Part shown: in pieces, positions 43,446 to 53,640 of the stretch
Layout of the letters: each line of letters starts with the position of its first letter
Position numbering within the stretch: the stretch's first letter is position 1
Source: JADFAK01 sp047615865
GTDB lineage: Bacteria; Bacteroidota; Bacteroidia; Flavobacteriales_D; Sanyastnellaceae
Assembly (NCBI GenBank): GCA_047615865.1
Contig: JBLHIB010000003.1
Coordinates: 9,264 to 73,263, forward strand
Direction of reading: 5' to 3'
Length of the DNA: 64,000 nucleotides
Program-made: the position numbers and the translations under genes
Notes under the pieces: generated by a model
The model's input: only the letters and a program-made list of their open reading frames with translations
The model's database searches: none
Told to the model about the DNA's origin: nothing

Positions 43446-45635
43446 CTATCGCGCAAACAATAATTCTCTGAGCTTCGGCATTGGCCAGAGCTCATCATCA
43501 ACCATCATTTCCAATTGATCCGAATGCTCTCGAATTTCATCTGTAAGTGGCTTGATCACTTCGGCATACATTTTTGCCTTCTTCTCCAAGCTGTCCAAAG
43601 AATCGACCTTGCGCCTCTGTTCTAAAAGCTCATCAACATTCGCCTTAATACCATTCATATGTGAAGAGATTGACAAGATCAGACTAGTCTGCATTGTCGT
43701 AGCCTTTTTCAGCTCACCTGCAGAGAAGATCTCCTTCATACCTTTTACATTTTCAATGATACGGTTCTGATATGTGATGGCTGTAGGGATTATGTGATTT
43801 TGTGCAATATCTCCGCATACACGCGCTTCAATTTGACGTTTTAACACATAATCTTCAAGAGCAACTTCTAATCTTGATTCAATTTCAGGAGCAGAAAGAA
43901 CATTCAAAGACTCGAACAACTCGTGAACTTCCTTCTTTTTCCAAACTGCCAGAGCTTCTGGGGTATTTCGGAAATTCGAAAGGCCTCGCTTCTTCGCTTC
44001 TTTTACCCAATCATCGCTGTATCCATCTCCTTCGAAAATGATGGCTTTCGACTCCTTGATAAGTTTTTGTAGTTCTTTAAGAATCGCCTCATCTTTTTTA
44101 ACTCCCGACTTAATGCGTTTGTCAACAGCAGTCTTGAAGCTGTTCAATTGATCGGCAACGATTGTATTCAAAACAACCATAGAATTGGCACAATTTGCAG
44201 CCGAACCTACTGCACGGAATTCGAACTTATTTCCAGTAAAGGCAAAAGGTGATGTTCTATTTCGGTCGGTGTTATCCAATAACACTTGAGGAATCCTTCC
44301 AATTTCAAGTTTGAGTTCAGTTTTATCCTCCGGAGTCATTGTTCCGGCTTTTACGTTTTTCTCAATTGCATTGAGAAGACCCGACAATTGAGTCCCGATG
44401 AAGGCAGACATAATTGCAGGAGGTGCTTCATTGGCACCTAGACGGTGATCATTGCCAGCTGTGGCAATAGCACCGCGCAAAATATCCGCATGTGTGTGAA
44501 CAGCCTTGAGGGTATTTATAAAGAATGTAAGAAACTGCAAGTTTGACTTTGGATTTTTACCCGGCTTGAGTAAGTTTATTCCAGTATCTGTTGCGAGAGC
44601 CCAATTGTTGTGCTTTCCAGAACCATTCAATCCTTCAAACGGTTTCTCATGGAGCAACACCTTGAAATTATGTTCCCTAGCTACACGCTCCATAATATCC
44701 ATGAGCAACAAGTTATGGTCGTTGGCCAAGTTGGTTTCTTCGAACATTGGGGCACACTCGAATTGATTCGGGGCAACCTCATTGTGTCTAGTTGTTACAG
44801 GAATTCCAAGTTTGTGGCATTCAGTTTCAAAGTGCTTCATGTACTCCATTGCTCTTCTTGGAATGATACCGAAATAGTGATCATCCAATTGCTGACCCTT
44901 TGCAGGATTGTGTCCAAACATAGCGCGACCGGTCAATGCCAGGTCGGGACGTGCATTGAACAAAGCTCTATCGACCAAGAAATATTCTTGTTCCCAGCCC
45001 AATGTTGCGTGTACCTTTTTCACGTTTTTGTCAAAATACTGACAAACGCTAGTTGCTGCTGAATCGACCGCAGTCAATGCTTTCAACAAAGGCATTTTGT
45101 AATCCAATGAAAAACCAGTGTATGAAATAAAGATGGTAGGTATACATAAGGTATTGCCTAGAACAAACGCTGGAGAAGAAGGGTCCCACAAAGAGTAGCC
45201 ACGAGCTTCAAAAGTGTTTCTAATTCCACCACTAGGAAAAGACGATGCATCTGGCTCTTGTTGAATGAGCATAGTCCCTTCGAATTTTTCTATGGCAGTT
45301 CCATCTCCCACGGGCTTGGCAAAAGAATCATGTTTTTCGGCGGTTGAACCAGTAAGCGGCTGGAACCAGTGAGTATAATGAGTTGCTCCCCGTGAAATTG
45401 ACCACTCCTTCATTGCAGAGGCAATTTGATCAGCAATCTTTCGGTCTATGCGTGTACCGTTCTCCATAGCATCAGAAACGCTCTCCATGGCCTCATCTGT
45501 GAGATACTCTCGCATTACATTGAGGCTGAATACATTTTCTCCATAGAATTCCGAAATCCTATTTGCAGGTTTCGTGTGGAAATTCGGCTTGCGATTCATC
45601 GCTTCTTCCAATGCTTTAATTCTAGATGCTCCCAT
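43446..45635 (-). CDS. glnN: Glutamine synthetase type III
   Basis: Makes glutamine from glutamate, ammonia and ATP. 729 residues, the large GSIII form. N-terminal FYGENVFSLNVMREYLTDE and HWFQPLTGSTAEKHDSF; active-site parts GWEQEYFLVD, CAPMFEETNLANDHN and GLNGSGKHNNWALATDTG, and NRTSPFAFTGNKFEFRAVGS. GSIII is not regulated by adenylylation like GSI. A TAnnTTTG -7 box lies 42 bases upstream of the ATG; no nitrogen-regulator site was recognised. Confidence 0.96.
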   Translation of the reverse strand: MGASRIKALEEAMNRKPNFHTKPANRISEFYGENVFSLNVMREYLTDEAMESVSDAMENGTRIDRKIADQIASAMKEWSISRGATHYTHWFQPLTGSTAEKHDSFAKPVGDGTAIEKFEGTMLIQQEPDASSFPSGGIRNTFEARGYSLWDPSSPAFVLGNTLCIPTIFISYTGFSLDYKMPLLKALTAVDSAATSVCQYFDKNVKKVHATLGWEQEYFLVDRALFNARPDLALTGRAMFGHNPAKGQQLDDHYFGIIPRRAMEYMKHFETECHKLGIPVTTRHNEVAPNQFECAPMFEETNLANDHNLLLMDIMERVAREHNFKVLLHEKPFEGLNGSGKHNNWALATDTGINLLKPGKNPKSNLQFLTFFINTLKAVHTHADILRGAIATAGNDHRLGANEAPPAIMSAFIGTQLSGLLNAIEKNVKAGTMTPEDKTELKLEIGRIPQVLLDNTDRNRTSPFAFTGNKFEFRAVGSAANCANSMVVLNTIVADQLNSFKTAVDKRIKSGVKKDEAILKELQKLIKESKAIIFEGDGYSDDWVKEAKKRGLSNFRNTPEALAVWKKKEVHELFESLNVLSAPEIESRLEVALEDYVLKRQIEARVCGDIAQNHIIPTAITYQNRIIENVKGMKEIFSAGELKKATTMQTSLILSISSHMNGIKANVDELLEQRRKVDSLDSLEKKAKMYAEVIKPLTDEIREHSDQLEMMVDDELWPMPKLRELLFAR

Positions 45636-45676
45636 TGTACTTTATTCTTTCAATGAATTTATTACTAACTCGATGA

Positions 45677-45684
45677 CAAAATTA
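45677..45684 (-). promoter_or_regulatory. -7 box of glutamine synthetase gene
   Basis: TAATTTTG on the minus strand fits TAnnTTTG exactly, 42 bases before the ATG at 45635. A TTTG lies only 13 bases further upstream, closer than usual. The remaining bases of 45685-45895 are a C/T-rich stretch without recognised features. Confidence 0.4.
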
Positions 45685-45900
45685 ATCAATGCGAAAGCAA
45701 AAGCACCTCGATAATCTAACTATTTATGAACTACCCCCTATTTTTTTGAACCAATCGCAACGAAACACCTCATTTTCACCAACACACCCCCTCCAAAAAA
45801 TCCAATAATCAAGCAAAAATCAACATTATAGCAAGATTTGAGGGGTTTTGTAGGAATTTGTCTGAAAACTGTAATTGCATTTGCCAATAGGCTAAAAAAA

Positions 45901-45922
45901 AGCACCCCTAAAAAGGAGTGCT
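45901..45922 (-). terminator. Terminator after the PNGase F-like gene
   Basis: AGCACCCCT (45901-45909) and AGGAGTGCT (45914-45922) form a 9-bp stem with one mismatch and an AAAA loop. On the minus strand it is followed by eight U (A-run ending at 45900). It lies 26 bases after the 45948 stop. Confidence 0.75.
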
Positions 45923-45947
45923 TTATTTATATCGAGAGAAAGGCAGC

Positions 45948-48900
45948 CTATTTCGCTACTACAACTGTCTCATTGTAGATATTCTTGCCATCGCTTACCT
46001 TAATATAATAGAGTCCATCATTCACATGCTGCAAATCTAGAGGCTCAAGCAGATAATCTCCGCTGGTTCTAAAGCGTGCCGTTTTAACAAGACGCCCATT
46101 GGTATCATAAACATTCACCTCAACATTTTGATCAAAACCATTTAGTTTGAGAAAGAATTCTCCCGTTCCTGGATTCGGATAAACCACAGCAAAAGCTTTC
46201 TTCTCTGGCAATTCCTCGGTAGAAACTATATCCGTATTCCAATAGAAATAGTGCTTGATATCCTTTCCGAAATTTGGCTGAAATGTCTCCAGAGTAGCAC
46301 TACCAACTTTTTTCAAACGCATAGATCCATTCCCATCGTTGTTGGCAAAGAAGGACAATCCATCGTCACCGCTATCTTCTAAGTGAAAAAGGTAGCACCC
46401 TCCGCTCAACTGAATTGTGTCACGATATGTGGTTCCCGCTTCGCTAAAATCATCGCGACCATATACTTCGTTGCCATCCATATCATAAATAGTGTAAGAC
46501 GTTTCCCAGTATGCGTCATTGGTCGAATGCCATAGAATCAGGCGATTGTCGTCGTCATCTCCTTCGCCATAAGTGTACATCGGAGGTCGCACGAATTGAC
46601 TAGCCGAGCTGTTGTTACTCGGGTTTTCATCCGTCACACCGTTGGGAGCTGCGATGGAAACCTCAAAAGTCTCAATTTCATCTTCCTCACCTTCCCAGAG
46701 CACAGGATTGTTGTACTCCAATTCAACAACGAGACTTTCCAAAGGCTCCAATGATCCGGTCCACAAGAATGTCTCCGCATCCGTGCCAGCGACACCGTAT
46801 GTGAAAAGCAGACTAGTAAGCGTTTCAGATCCGTTGTTTCGAATTTGGACTTCAGGCTTGTTACAAATTGGATTCATCCGACTATTGAGCTTAAATGAGC
46901 TCGGCGAAATAATCTCTGAAATTTCAGCATCATTGGTATAGTTGAAGTCGCCATAGGTAAACATGTATGCTTCAAAGACATAATTGCCGTATGGATCCTC
47001 TTGAATGTCATAATCAAGACTTATTTCACCATCCTCGATCCAAGGAGTCACTTCAAACTCATACAATGTGCCCGGAGCACCAGGGCACCAACCTGCACGA
47101 TCATAAATCCAGGTACCACCCTGAGGGAAGAGCGGATTATCCGCACATTCTTGCATAATCTGCCACTGCCATTCTGCTTCTCCATTGACTTTGAGGCTAT
47201 GTATATTGTTGCAGAACTCTCCGCAATTTGCTCCGTTTCCAAAACCATGACCTGTAGTGGTAGCTGTTACTTTGGCCATTACTTCGCCTTCTTCGAATTC
47301 TAATGTGGTTTCTTCAATTGAGGTGTTCCAATTGTTGAGGCCCCAGTTGCCATTCCACAACTTTTCGACACGCTGAACATCTCGCGTAGGCTCTCCCTCA
47401 ATAAAAAGGAATTTCAAATCAAGAAGTTCTTGCCAGTTTCCGCATTGAAGTTCGACTGAATCATGCAAAAATGGCTCCCAGTCGGTGACATCATAGACCC
47501 AAGTCCAACCGTCGTCATCCAACGACAATTGAATTCCATAAGGCGTGATAAATCTTCCCAACTCGTAGCGATCGACAACCTCGTATGGCGGTTCAAAAAA
47601 TTGTAAAGTGGTATTGATATATTCTATATCGCCGTCAATAAAAGTTGAGTCAATGGCCACGCCAAACTCATCGAAAACGTATGAATATCCTACTGGAAAT
47701 TGATACGTCATGTTGTCAATAACCACCTGATTACCATCTACGATCCACTCGCTCAATGAAACTGGTGTAACAGGGATTTGTATCGTAATTACGCCCGAAA
47801 CTTCTTCTATTACAAAGTCGCCTTGAACGAAAACAACGTTCGGACGGCTATTGGTAATCGTGTAATTCTTAAATAACTCGTCGGCGTGATACTTGATCAG
47901 GCTAGGATTACCGTGTTGAACACCATCATGTCCTTGTCCGCTCATATCGGCTACTGGCAATCCATTCTCGTCGTTGAACTGGTAGTAGAGATTTAGGTCA
48001 CTCCAGTTGGGATGTGTATCATCCAAATCGCGGTACATCCAATCGGCAATAGTCGCTTCGTCTAGTTCTACAGACCAAATTTGAAAATCGTCGACTGATC
48101 CGTTGTAGAAATTTGACCAGCCTGCGGCTGATCCAAGTGAAAACTTCACAATGTCATCCATCGGGTTGTCTAGATTGGCTCCAGAATGCCACAGTTCTCC
48201 ATTGAGATAGATCTTCATTGAACCAGTGATCGTGTTCTTGGTAAAGGCCCAGTGGCTCCATTGACCTTCATAATTGGATTCTACTGCCAGCTTATCAATT
48301 CTGTCATATCCGCCATCTTGGCCAGCATCCCAATAAACTCGACCGTTGCTCCAAGGAAGGTGTGAGTTTAAGACGCGCTGATTGGCTGAATTCACGCCTT
48401 CGAAAATGGTACTACTCTCAGGCTGCGCTTCTTCGTCACCATTCAACCAGAAGGAAATTGATATTTGCTCGCCTACATCGCTCAACGCCTCGGCAGGTAT
48501 TTTAACTTCATCGAACCATTCAAAATCGACGTACCCATCGGCAGCGCTCGAGTGAACCGCTGCATCGAAACCTGCATCTCCAGCCATAACTGGATTATCT
48601 CCACCCGTGTTTAAGTTTTCGTTGCATATCTCAATGGCCAGGTTTGACGTTCCATCCCAATTGAAAGGCTGGACAAATTGAAATTCTTGCATTCCCGCGT
48701 CATCAAAAAACAATCCCCAGGCGTAAACAGAAGTCCATCCATCACCAATTATTCCCGTTAACGAATCGGCGGATGTGTTCTGAATTTTCAATTTCAACCA
48801 ATCGAGACTGGACCCTATCTGACTCACATCCAACTTAATGGATCCAATTTCTCCAGCAGCCATGCCCATTGCAACCAATTCCGTAGCTCTCCACAAGTAT

Positions 48901-49439
48901 TGAGAGCGGGCAGTCTTTGAGGACGTCTTAAAGGGATATGCAGACTCTTCAATACCTAGTATAGAAGAATACTCCATTGTATTTTCGGACGACACAACGG
49001 CACCACTATACAAAGGAAACTCCTGTGTATTGACGTAAAGCTCACTTACAAATTCTATCGTATCGAACTGCTGATTATTGGCCAAAAACTGCGGATGCTC
49101 TACTAAGTTCGAATCCAACATCCCTGTGTGATCAAGCATATAGTTGTAGCTCAAATAATCCCACTCTCCGCAAGGAAAACCAAGATTACCGGCTGTTCCA
49201 TCGCTAAAACACTTGAGCTTGTGATGCATTAAAATCTTTTGATATTTCGTGCCATCATCGGCTGGAAAGTCGAACCATCTTCGACCAGGATTATCGTAGG
49301 CTGTAGCCGGATCATTCTGTTCTTCCCAAGTGTACGTTTGCACGATCAAGGTATCTCCGGGAGCGGCACTTGTTTCTAGCAGCATGCTCGCAAACAATAG
49401 AGTAATGACTAGACAAAGCCAGCAAGTTAATTTTCGCAT
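45948..49439 (-). CDS. Secreted PNGase F-like glycoamidase with large LamG insertion and T9SS signal
   Basis: 1163 residues. Signal peptide 1-26. PNGase F N-domain begins FDFPADDGTKYQKILM (56-71) and CGEWD (90-94); D94 aligns with catalytic Asp60 of PNGase F. The domain then breaks: about 104-623 is foreign, with a beta-sandwich (ELVAMGMAAGEIGSIKLDV) and a LamG/concanavalin fold (288-490). It resumes at RYELGRFITPYG (624-635); E681 (FIEGEP) matches Glu118, and E741 in CGEFC (739-743) matches Glu206 with its cysteine pair; DRAGWCPG follows at 780-787. The end (1083-1163, VVYPNPGTGEFF...) is a T9SS type A sorting domain. Predicted to deglycosylate N-linked glycoproteins outside the cell (inference). 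ATG at 49439 chosen for the signal peptide. Confidence 0.8.
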   Translation of the reverse strand: MRKLTCWLCLVITLLFASMLLETSAAPGDTLIVQTYTWEEQNDPATAYDNPGRRWFDFPADDGTKYQKILMHHKLKCFSDGTAGNLGFPCGEWDYLSYNYMLDHTGMLDSNLVEHPQFLANNQQFDTIEFVSELYVNTQEFPLYSGAVVSSENTMEYSSILGIEESAYPFKTSSKTARSQYLWRATELVAMGMAAGEIGSIKLDVSQIGSSLDWLKLKIQNTSADSLTGIIGDGWTSVYAWGLFFDDAGMQEFQFVQPFNWDGTSNLAIEICNENLNTGGDNPVMAGDAGFDAAVHSSAADGYVDFEWFDEVKIPAEALSDVGEQISISFWLNGDEEAQPESSTIFEGVNSANQRVLNSHLPWSNGRVYWDAGQDGGYDRIDKLAVESNYEGQWSHWAFTKNTITGSMKIYLNGELWHSGANLDNPMDDIVKFSLGSAAGWSNFYNGSVDDFQIWSVELDEATIADWMYRDLDDTHPNWSDLNLYYQFNDENGLPVADMSGQGHDGVQHGNPSLIKYHADELFKNYTITNSRPNVVFVQGDFVIEEVSGVITIQIPVTPVSLSEWIVDGNQVVIDNMTYQFPVGYSYVFDEFGVAIDSTFIDGDIEYINTTLQFFEPPYEVVDRYELGRFITPYGIQLSLDDDGWTWVYDVTDWEPFLHDSVELQCGNWQELLDLKFLFIEGEPTRDVQRVEKLWNGNWGLNNWNTSIEETTLEFEEGEVMAKVTATTTGHGFGNGANCGEFCNNIHSLKVNGEAEWQWQIMQECADNPLFPQGGTWIYDRAGWCPGAPGTLYEFEVTPWIEDGEISLDYDIQEDPYGNYVFEAYMFTYGDFNYTNDAEISEIISPSSFKLNSRMNPICNKPEVQIRNNGSETLTSLLFTYGVAGTDAETFLWTGSLEPLESLVVELEYNNPVLWEGEEDEIETFEVSIAAPNGVTDENPSNNSSASQFVRPPMYTYGEGDDDDNRLILWHSTNDAYWETSYTIYDMDGNEVYGRDDFSEAGTTYRDTIQLSGGCYLFHLEDSGDDGLSFFANNDGNGSMRLKKVGSATLETFQPNFGKDIKHYFYWNTDIVSTEELPEKKAFAVVYPNPGTGEFFLKLNGFDQNVEVNVYDTNGRLVKTARFRTSGDYLLEPLDLQHVNDGLYYIKVSDGKNIYNETVVVAK

Positions 49440-49567
49440 TGATTTGATTTTGGAATCTAAAAGTACATAAAGCAATCCTGACAGCCTCCTCCAGAATTGT
49501 CATGATATTGTAGTTCTTCCGATGGTAAATTCGATGAACTGGAATATTCAAGAGGATTGGCTCGTAA

Positions 49568-50848
49568 TTACTGTTCTCCTGTGAAGCTCACTTTCCAGAC
49601 CATGTTGCCAGCATCGTCGGCCACAAGAACGGAACCATCAGGAAGCAAAGCCAATCCGCTTGGTCGGCCGTGAGTATTTTCTTTAGGCGAACCGTCTAAA
49701 AAACCTGTCATGAAGGGAATTGGATCTCCAGAGGGTTTTCCATTCTCAAATGGAACGTAGGCAACTTGATATCCCGAAAGTTCCGAACGATTCCAAGAGC
49801 CATTCTCTGCAACAAAGGCCCCATGGCTCCATTCAGCGGGAAAGTTATTTCCCTTATAAAACATTAGGTCACGCGCCTCGATGTGAGCCCCGAGTGAATA
49901 ATCTGGCTTTTTAATATCTTGATCTACCACAGGAATCTCCTTGTGTCGAGGATCTACATGATTTCCCCAATAGTACCATGGCCATCCAAAGAAATCGCCA
50001 TATTCCACTTCAGTCAAATAATCTGGCACTAGGTTATCGCCAAGATCCTTCCTTTCGCTGACCACTGCCCACAACTTTCCTGTAGTTGGTTCAAAATCCA
50101 TTCCTACTGGGTTTCTCATGCCATGCGCATAAAATTCTTTTTTACCAGTCTGCAAATCCACCTTCAAGATAGCCGCCCTCCCTTGCTCTTCTTCCAGCTT
50201 CAATGGTTCGATCATAGCATTGGTCAAGGAACCGACGGTCACGTATAGAAATTCTCCGCTTGGATCGATCAGAATATTGCGCATCCAATGGCCATGATAA
50301 CCACCTCCCGGCAAGTCTGTGAGTGTTTGTTTTTGATAGAGTGCGGTTTGGCCTTCGGCAAATGTTGCTTTGTAGATTCTATAACTATCGGCATAATAGA
50401 TAACTGAATCGGAGTGAGCCATTCCACAAACGCCGATGGTGTGCTGGGTAAAAATTCGTTGGGCCTCAGCATATCCATCCTCGTCTAAGTCTCGGGTATG
50501 CAAGATTCTATTTAGGCCTTCTTTTTTACTGAGTTCAAGTTGCTGAACACCAGATTGGGCAACAAGCACCGAACCATCATCGAGCGTATGCAGCCAAAGT
50601 GGGTTGTCAATTGCTTTTATGTATGCGCTCACCTCAAAACCTTCTGGAACAGTAGGTTTTTGACCAGGCTGCCAACCAATGTTTAGCGGTATTTGAACTG
50701 CGACTTCAGTATCAAAAGGCTGGGGCAAGTCGATCGAAGAACCCACAGGATTTGGAGCGAGAGTATCCTTTTGACTTGAAGGCTGGCATGCTGAAAGCAG
50801 GAGCGTCGTCGCGAATAAAATGTGGCTAGTGCTCAGAATGAACTTCAT
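49568..50848 (-). CDS. PQQ-type sugar dehydrogenase lipoprotein
   Basis: 426 residues with a lipoprotein signal (FATTLLLSACQPSSQ, Cys near residue 21). Body matches the soluble glucose/sorbosone dehydrogenase beta-propeller family: NPLWLHTLDDGSVLVAQSG, GGGYHGHWMRNILIDPSG, AHGMRNPVGMDFEPTTGKLW, EVEYGDFFGWPWYYWG and a C-terminal GRPSGLALLPDGSVLVADDA. Substrate unknown. I start at the ATG at 50848. It overlaps the mannosyltransferase gene by 23 bases, so the two are cotranscribed. Confidence 0.85.
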   Translation of the reverse strand: MKFILSTSHILFATTLLLSACQPSSQKDTLAPNPVGSSIDLPQPFDTEVAVQIPLNIGWQPGQKPTVPEGFEVSAYIKAIDNPLWLHTLDDGSVLVAQSGVQQLELSKKEGLNRILHTRDLDEDGYAEAQRIFTQHTIGVCGMAHSDSVIYYADSYRIYKATFAEGQTALYQKQTLTDLPGGGYHGHWMRNILIDPSGEFLYVTVGSLTNAMIEPLKLEEEQGRAAILKVDLQTGKKEFYAHGMRNPVGMDFEPTTGKLWAVVSERKDLGDNLVPDYLTEVEYGDFFGWPWYYWGNHVDPRHKEIPVVDQDIKKPDYSLGAHIEARDLMFYKGNNFPAEWSHGAFVAENGSWNRSELSGYQVAYVPFENGKPSGDPIPFMTGFLDGSPKENTHGRPSGLALLPDGSVLVADDAGNMVWKVSFTGEQ

Positions 50849-52181
50849 TATTTTCAATTTTAGGCTGATCTATTTGCATGAAATGCCAAAGCTTGTTCTC
50901 AAAAAACAAGGCTAAGATCAACAATAGGTACTCAATTCCAATGATCCAATAATTCTCTTCGAATCCCCCGCCCCAATAATGGCTGTAAGACAAAATAATG
51001 AGCAAAGACCATGTGATCGGAAAAAACCAGCGTGACAAAACGCCAAGTCCAACCAAGGTAATCATATACCAAGGATGAACCGTTGTGGCCATGGCATAAT
51101 AAATCATAAGGCCCAGCACCAACTTTGAAAACAGATCATTTTGCAGCCATTTGGACTGGAAAGCGAGAACCAAAAGCCCCAGACCAGTTATAAGCGAAAG
51201 AATAGGACCTGCGGCTTGAATTATATTGTAGTCCATTACTAAAAATCCGATTTCACGAACCAGGTAATAGATACTCGCGTTGAATTCAAAGCTTTGGAAA
51301 TAGAGATCTACAGAAGAGCCAAATTTCTGAATCAACTCGACCGAGAGAAAGGGCGAGAAAGTAAGAAGCACCGTAATACCAACTAAAGGCGCCCATACCA
51401 ACCATTTTTTCCATTCCCAATGGTAGAAGAAAAAGGGCACAAGCATGAGCGGAATGAGTTTCGTGCTCACCGCCAATCCCAGCGCCATGGCCGAAAGAAT
51501 GAGTCTATCCTTTATTGCAAGCAGAATAGCGAGTAGAATAAAAAACAACATAAGCCCTTCAAAATGCAGGTTACCGACCGTCTCAACGATAACCAGAGGA
51601 TTCCAGGCGTACCACATCAACCAATGGACAGGTCTATTTAGATGCGTTAGAAGTTTGGCAAGAATTACCATCACACCGATTTCCGCCAGCAGGAGAATTA
51701 CTCGCATCCAGAATATTGAACCAGCGATTGAATCACCACCAAGGAAGGCTCCCAATCCGTATACAACCTGACTAACGGGTGGGTAAACGGTGTAATATTG
51801 TTTGGAATTCAAGCCTTGGTAGAGCTCTGGTGTCAGCCCAGTTTCAATTACTTCTTCGGCACCATTGAGCACTGAAGGCAGGTGAGCGTATGGGTTTCCT
51901 CCAGCAATGAGAATTCGTCCGTCCCAAATGAAACGAAAAAAATCGTCACTCAATTCAGGGGATGAAATCAGCAAGCTTAGTCTGAAAAGAACGCCAACCG
52001 TGATCAATTGACTCACCGTGAAGCTTCCAGCAAAAGACTTGGCCGTAATCAACAAAACAAATAGCAGTGCGAAGGCCCCCATGAGCATGGGGAATTGATC
52101 TCTTGTGACGCCGTAACCTATGAAGATATAACCGACATAGCTCAATGCAATGAATATCAGCTTTTTCCAAGCATCACCCAT
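50826..52181 (-). CDS. Polytopic glycosyltransferase (GT87/mannosyltransferase type)
   Basis: 451 residues with about ten hydrophobic segments. The first loop holds SPELSDDFFRFIWDGRILIAGGNPYAH, the D-D motif characteristic of lipid-linked-sugar-dependent GT-C enzymes, and YPPVSQVVYGLGAFLGG. Likely transfers a hexose from polyprenyl-phosphate to an envelope or secreted acceptor. It overlaps the upstream GT2 gene by eight bases; a polyprenyl-phosphate sugar donor could come from the DPM1-like gene at 53640-54326. Confidence 0.8.
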   Translation of the reverse strand: MGDAWKKLIFIALSYVGYIFIGYGVTRDQFPMLMGAFALLFVLLITAKSFAGSFTVSQLITVGVLFRLSLLISSPELSDDFFRFIWDGRILIAGGNPYAHLPSVLNGAEEVIETGLTPELYQGLNSKQYYTVYPPVSQVVYGLGAFLGGDSIAGSIFWMRVILLLAEIGVMVILAKLLTHLNRPVHWLMWYAWNPLVIVETVGNLHFEGLMLFFILLAILLAIKDRLILSAMALGLAVSTKLIPLMLVPFFFYHWEWKKWLVWAPLVGITVLLTFSPFLSVELIQKFGSSVDLYFQSFEFNASIYYLVREIGFLVMDYNIIQAAGPILSLITGLGLLVLAFQSKWLQNDLFSKLVLGLMIYYAMATTVHPWYMITLVGLGVLSRWFFPITWSLLIILSYSHYWGGGFEENYWIIGIEYLLLILALFFENKLWHFMQIDQPKIENNEVHSEH

Positions 52182-53640
52182 TTACGCGTGCATGTTTAAT
52201 TGAATAGAAGAAGACGTATCCGTATCCTAAACTCAACATGATATGGAATGGAAGTAGACCAAGCTCCATGGTCCAGAAAGCATAGACGACTCCACCAATA
52301 AAGTACAACATGAGGACTCCTTCAAGCAAAGTCAAAGGATTGGTTTTAAGGGCTCTATATTTTTTATCGGTCCAGCTTCCCGATTGCTTTTCGATGGCAA
52401 ATTTCGGAGTACGAATGAAAGGAGTTTTACGTCCGGCATAGCCTTCAATTACTGCGATGGCATTGTGTAAAGAGAGGCCCATACTCATGGAAAGAAACAT
52501 AGGAAAGTCGAGTAAAAATCTTCCAAACCCCTTCTTTTCGTTTCGTTGAGAGACCCAATAGAAGAAGGCTAAAATGACGAAACTCAAAAGGAAAATACTC
52601 GCCAGATTGAACAAGAAATCAAATTCATCAACCGAGTGTTTCACGACCAACAAAGGCACACTCAGCAAAGCGGTGAAAAGCACACAAATAAAGATGAAGC
52701 TATTCATTAAATGGAAAGTCGCATGGAGCTTTGTGCCTAAACTCAGTCCTTTTTGACGCAGTACCTTGGGAAGGTTCTTCACCGCACATTCTGCAGCTCC
52801 TTTTGTCCACCTAAATTGCTGGTTTTTAAGCGCATTCATCTCAGCGGGAAGTTCAGCTGGAGAGCCTACACCTTCCAAGTATTTGAATTTCCAACCTTTT
52901 AGCTGTGCGCGATAGCTGAGGTCGAGATCTTCGGTAATGGTATCATGTTGCCATCCTCCTGCTTCTTCAATGCAAGCGTTTCTCCAAACACCGGCTGTAC
53001 CGTTGAAATTGATGAAGTGCCCTTGAGAATTCCTGCCCGTTTGCTCAACAGTAAAATGAGCATCCAAACCAAAAGCCTGCAATTTCGTGAGAAGCGAATA
53101 GTCTTTGTTCAAATGCTCCCATCGCGTTTGAACTACACCGACTTTTTCATCTCTAAAAAAGGGCATTGTTTGTTTCAGGAAATCTTCTTGGGGGATAAAA
53201 TCGGCATCGAAAATAGCTGTAAAATCACTAGTAGTAAGCGTAAGCCCATAAGCAAGTGCGCCAGCCTTATATCCAACCCTTTCAGGTCGTTTGACGTGAG
53301 AAATATTAATTCCAAGGGCAGCTATTTCCTTTACCTTCTTGGCGGCAACATCGAAACTCTCATCATCGCTATCATCCAGCACTTGAATTTCAAACTTATC
53401 TCGAGGATAATCAAGTTTGGCTACAGATTCTATAAGACGTTCAACCACATACAGCTCATTGAAAACTGGCAATTGAATGGTAACAGAGGGACACTCTCCT
53501 TCGGCATATTCTATTTGTTCGCAATCGTCATTCTTGCGATGTGATCGCACATAAGCAAGGGCCAAACTCAACTGTACCAAACTGTACAGGAAGATGAAAG
53601 ACAAAAACAATCCGTATATGATAATGAGCGCCAATTCCAC
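52174..53640 (-). CDS. Membrane glycosyltransferase, cellulose synthase-like GT2
   Basis: 488 residues starting with GTG that shares a base with the preceding TAG stop. One N-terminal membrane helix, a GT-A domain with PSVTIQLPVFNELYV, VLDDSDDESF, FDADF, TEDLDLSYR and QQFRWTKG (the QxxRW processive motif), and several C-terminal membrane helices. Probably makes or extends a beta-linked polymer or glycolipid. Second gene of the four-gene unit. Confidence 0.88.
   Translation of the reverse strand: MELALIIIYGLFLSFIFLYSLVQLSLALAYVRSHRKNDDCEQIEYAEGECPSVTIQLPVFNELYVVERLIESVAKLDYPRDKFEIQVLDDSDDESFDVAAKKVKEIAALGINISHVKRPERVGYKAGALAYGLTLTTSDFTAIFDADFIPQEDFLKQTMPFFRDEKVGVVQTRWEHLNKDYSLLTKLQAFGLDAHFTVEQTGRNSQGHFINFNGTAGVWRNACIEEAGGWQHDTITEDLDLSYRAQLKGWKFKYLEGVGSPAELPAEMNALKNQQFRWTKGAAECAVKNLPKVLRQKGLSLGTKLHATFHLMNSFIFICVLFTALLSVPLLVVKHSVDEFDFLFNLASIFLLSFVILAFFYWVSQRNEKKGFGRFLLDFPMFLSMSMGLSLHNAIAVIEGYAGRKTPFIRTPKFAIEKQSGSWTDKKYRALKTNPLTLLEGVLMLYFIGGVVYAFWTMELGLLPFHIMLSLGYGYVFFYSIKHARVNG

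Noticed and set aside
52945..53544. 199-codon plus-strand frame inside the GT2 gene
   Set aside because: Antisense of conserved GT2 motifs; no family pattern.
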